DNA of 64,000 bases from Vibrio pectenicida (lineage in GTDB: Bacteria; Pseudomonadota; Gammaproteobacteria; Enterobacterales; Vibrionaceae): contig AP024890.1 in assembly GCA_024347015.1 (NCBI GenBank), forward strand, positions 992,001-1,056,000. The letters run 5' to 3'. Below are positions 62,384-64,000 of the stretch, in pieces. A program made the translations under genes and the position numbers. The notes beneath the pieces are model-generated. The model saw only the letters and a program-made list of their open reading frames with translations. It searched no databases and had not been told where the DNA came from. The first letter of the stretch is position 1. Every line of letters starts with the position of its first letter.

Positions 62384-63007
62384 ATGCATTACTCAATCTC
62401 CAATCATAATGATGATTTTCCCTATCTAGTAGTGCAGCATAGAAGAAAAAGCCTTAAGCATATACTACTAAAAGTAGAACAAGGAATGGCTTTGCTAAAG
62501 TTTGGTAAAGTTGAATATGTCATTGAAAGAGGTCAGACCGTCTGGATTCCATTTGATTCATTATGCGCTCTCACTTTTTTCCCCAGAACTCAAGTTCAAA
62601 GAGTCGAGGTTTCATCTCGAGTTTCAGCATTGCTGCCTCAAAAAGGTGGCTACGTACAACTCAACGAATTAACCACCGCAATCCTTAATAGGCTATTAGA
62701 TAGTCAGCAATCTCATGAGTCACAGCAGAAGCTCCTCGTTGTACTACTGGATGACCTGGTAACCTTAGATCCTAAGTTGATGGAAAGTAAACTGACTGCC
62801 TACCTTAAACAATGGTCACCATCAATAAGCGACAATAAGCTTTTGGCAGAACAGCACTTAGCACTTAAATTAAGGGAAGCAACCAAACGCATGCAGTCAG
62901 GTGTAAAAAGATCCAAGGTTATCGCTGATTTATTCGAAAATAACCACTTTGTTTTTACACAATTAGAGCAAAGTATTCTTGGGTATACCTCCGCTGAAAG
63001 CTCGTAA
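62384..63007 (+). CDS. AraC-like protein with cupin domain and reduced DNA-binding part
   Basis: 207 residues. The N-terminal ~90 resemble the cupin ligand domain of AraC regulators (HRRKSLKHILLKVEQGMALL; IERGQTVWIPFDSLCALTFF). The C-terminal third (HLALKLREATKRMQSGVKRS KVIADLFENNHFVFTQLEQS) has the spacing of an AraC helix-turn-helix but keeps little of the consensus, and the protein is shorter than typical members (~270). Either a degenerate regulator or a divergent Vibrio subfamily. Encoded alone between the acyltransferase and a chemoreceptor. Confidence 0.6.
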   Translation: MHYSISNHNDDFPYLVVQHRRKSLKHILLKVEQGMALLKFGKVEYVIERGQTVWIPFDSLCALTFFPRTQVQRVEVSSRVSALLPQKGGYVQLNELTTAILNRLLDSQQSHESQQKLLVVLLDDLVTLDPKLMESKLTAYLKQWSPSISDNKLLAEQHLALKLREATKRMQSGVKRSKVIADLFENNHFVFTQLEQSILGYTSAESS

Positions 63008-63241
63008 ATTTAAAGATAATTTTTAGTTTAAATTCCATATAAACAGCTGAATATTAAAATAATATAAATTGGCACAAACTCAGCCATAAGCAGGTATAAA
63101 AACAGGTTCAATAAGATAACTCCGGCTAATTTTCCCTATTCAAAGTAAAAAAATAACATTTGGCACACCCTGATAATGAGCATTTGCTCACTATCGCACT
63201 ATAATAGAAGACATAAGCTTTAATGACATGGGAAGTCGACA

Positions 63242-64000
63242 ATGAAATTCAGCCATAAAATCGTGGCGGCATCATCTCTTCTATTTTTAGCCACGGTATC
63301 ATTACTGACACTCCAGCAGTACTACACAGTCCAAGCCGAAGTCAAATCACTCGTTACCTCTAGTGTTGCCGAAATTGTTGACGGTGTCCGGGATACAACA
63401 GAAGCAGAGATTAACAGTCGAAAGATAATTGCTAATTATGCAACCAGTATGCTTGAGGCGAACCTTTCTCCTAGTGCAATAGAAATGGTCATCACTCGTC
63501 CAATTGTAAAAGAAACCTTTCTTTTAGCTGGGTTGGGGTTTGAAGAAGATGGTTCAAATATCAATAATGATCCTGGTTGGAGCCCTGGTCCAACATGGGA
63601 CCCTCGGGCTCGACCTTGGTACATAGATGCAAAAAAATCCGGAAAGCTAATTATCACAGCCCCGTATGCTGATTCGGCAAGTGGTGAGATTTTGGTTTCT
63701 ATCGCCACTCCCGTCTATGACAATGGTGACTTTATCGGTGCTATTTTTTACGATGTAAGCTTGGCAGGATTAGCAGAGCTGGTGAATAAAGTTCAACTTT
63801 TTGATGCTGGTTATGTGTTTATCGTATCAGGTGATGGAACAACTATTGCTCACCCAAATACCGAAATGAACGGTAAGCCGATGAAAGACTTTCTCGGCGA
63901 AGTCACTATCAAAGAAGATCCACAACAGATAGAAATAGAAGGTAAAAAATATACTCTCGACTATTCAAAAGTACCCGGAGAAAACTGGTATATAGGTGTC
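63242..64000 (+). CDS. Methyl-accepting chemotaxis protein with dCache domain (partial)
   Basis: First 253 codons of a chemoreceptor cut by the right edge. N-terminal membrane helix (about 7-25) and a dCache_1 periplasmic sensor: WDPRARPWYIDAKKSGKLII and ISIATPVYDNGDFIGAIFYD-like region (here LVSIATPVYDNGDFIGAIFY), then YVFIVSGDGTTIAHPNTEMN and PGENWYIGV. Ribosome site GGAAG precedes the ATG. The WYxxA/Y-type pattern is shared with amino-acid or amine-sensing dCache receptors, but the ligand is not determinable from half a domain. The signalling half lies outside. Confidence 0.93.
   Translation, partial: MKFSHKIVAASSLLFLATVSLLTLQQYYTVQAEVKSLVTSSVAEIVDGVRDTTEAEINSRKIIANYATSMLEANLSPSAIEMVITRPIVKETFLLAGLGFEEDGSNINNDPGWSPGPTWDPRARPWYIDAKKSGKLIITAPYADSASGEILVSIATPVYDNGDFIGAIFYDVSLAGLAELVNKVQLFDAGYVFIVSGDGTTIAHPNTEMNGKPMKDFLGEVTIKEDPQQIEIEGKKYTLDYSKVPGENWYIGV

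Overview
The window looks like a chromosome segment of a Vibrio or close Vibrionaceae relative. It is fairly AT-rich and carries a LuxP-type autoinducer-2 receptor, glpFK, guaC and nrdDG under FNR/NrdR-type sites, a YfcZ/YiiS-family protein, and many PAS, HD-GYP and chemoreceptor genes. I see no rRNA, tRNA, CRISPR array or replication origin.

Layout. 1-12.5 kb holds housekeeping and envelope genes: a luxP fragment cut by the left edge, a TraF-like outer-membrane protein, GIY-YIG and YceH proteins, glpF-glpK, a solute-binding protein, an OmpA lipoprotein, a DsbA-like lipoprotein with an FKBP isomerase, a Nudix hydrolase, a retropepsin-like protein and an aromatic-type aminotransferase. 12.7-23 kb is an accessory stretch with decay: two BspA/DUF285 repeat proteins (one broken by an in-frame TAG), a histidine kinase paired with a solute-binding protein plus the relic of a second binding protein, a gutted M14 carboxypeptidase, a LysR regulator, and a REP-associated tyrosine transposase flanked by matching REP-like sequences. 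23-26.8 kb is nrdDG and a secreted endonuclease/exonuclease/phosphatase-family enzyme.

26.8-49.2 kb reads as a sulfatase island. It contains two YeeE/YedE sulfur-transport halves, an anaerobic sulfatase-maturating radical SAM enzyme with a HEAT/TPR protein, an FGE-fold lipoprotein lacking the catalytic cysteines, and a periplasmic HAD phosphatase. It continues with a LysR regulator, a six-gene MoxR/DUF58/VWA (Bat) operon, an octaheme cytochrome fused to HEAT/TPR repeats, two divergent Cys-type sulfatases and a FadL-type porin. The HEAT/TPR protein next to the maturase is a paralogue of the cytochrome's C-terminal half. Similar ATAAC...GTTAT palindromes lie upstream of the maturase, the MoxR operon and the sulfatases, which suggests one regulon. 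Inserted in this island (32.4-34.1 kb) is a tandemly duplicated ~0.8 kb cassette. Each copy encodes a short peptide with a double-glycine-type leader (LSEVSGG / LSEVSGAG) and is followed by a hairpin, one of them a perfect 28-bp stem. This cassette is the best candidate for something undescribed.

49.3-64 kb returns to core functions: another solute-binding protein, an HNH endonuclease, guaC, nnr, a signalling block (PAS protein, REC-CheC/CheX-like protein, REC-HD-GYP, Aer-like chemoreceptor), a TetR regulator, a YfcZ-family protein, an exported repeat protein, an acyltransferase, a degenerate AraC-like protein, and a dCache chemoreceptor cut by the right edge.
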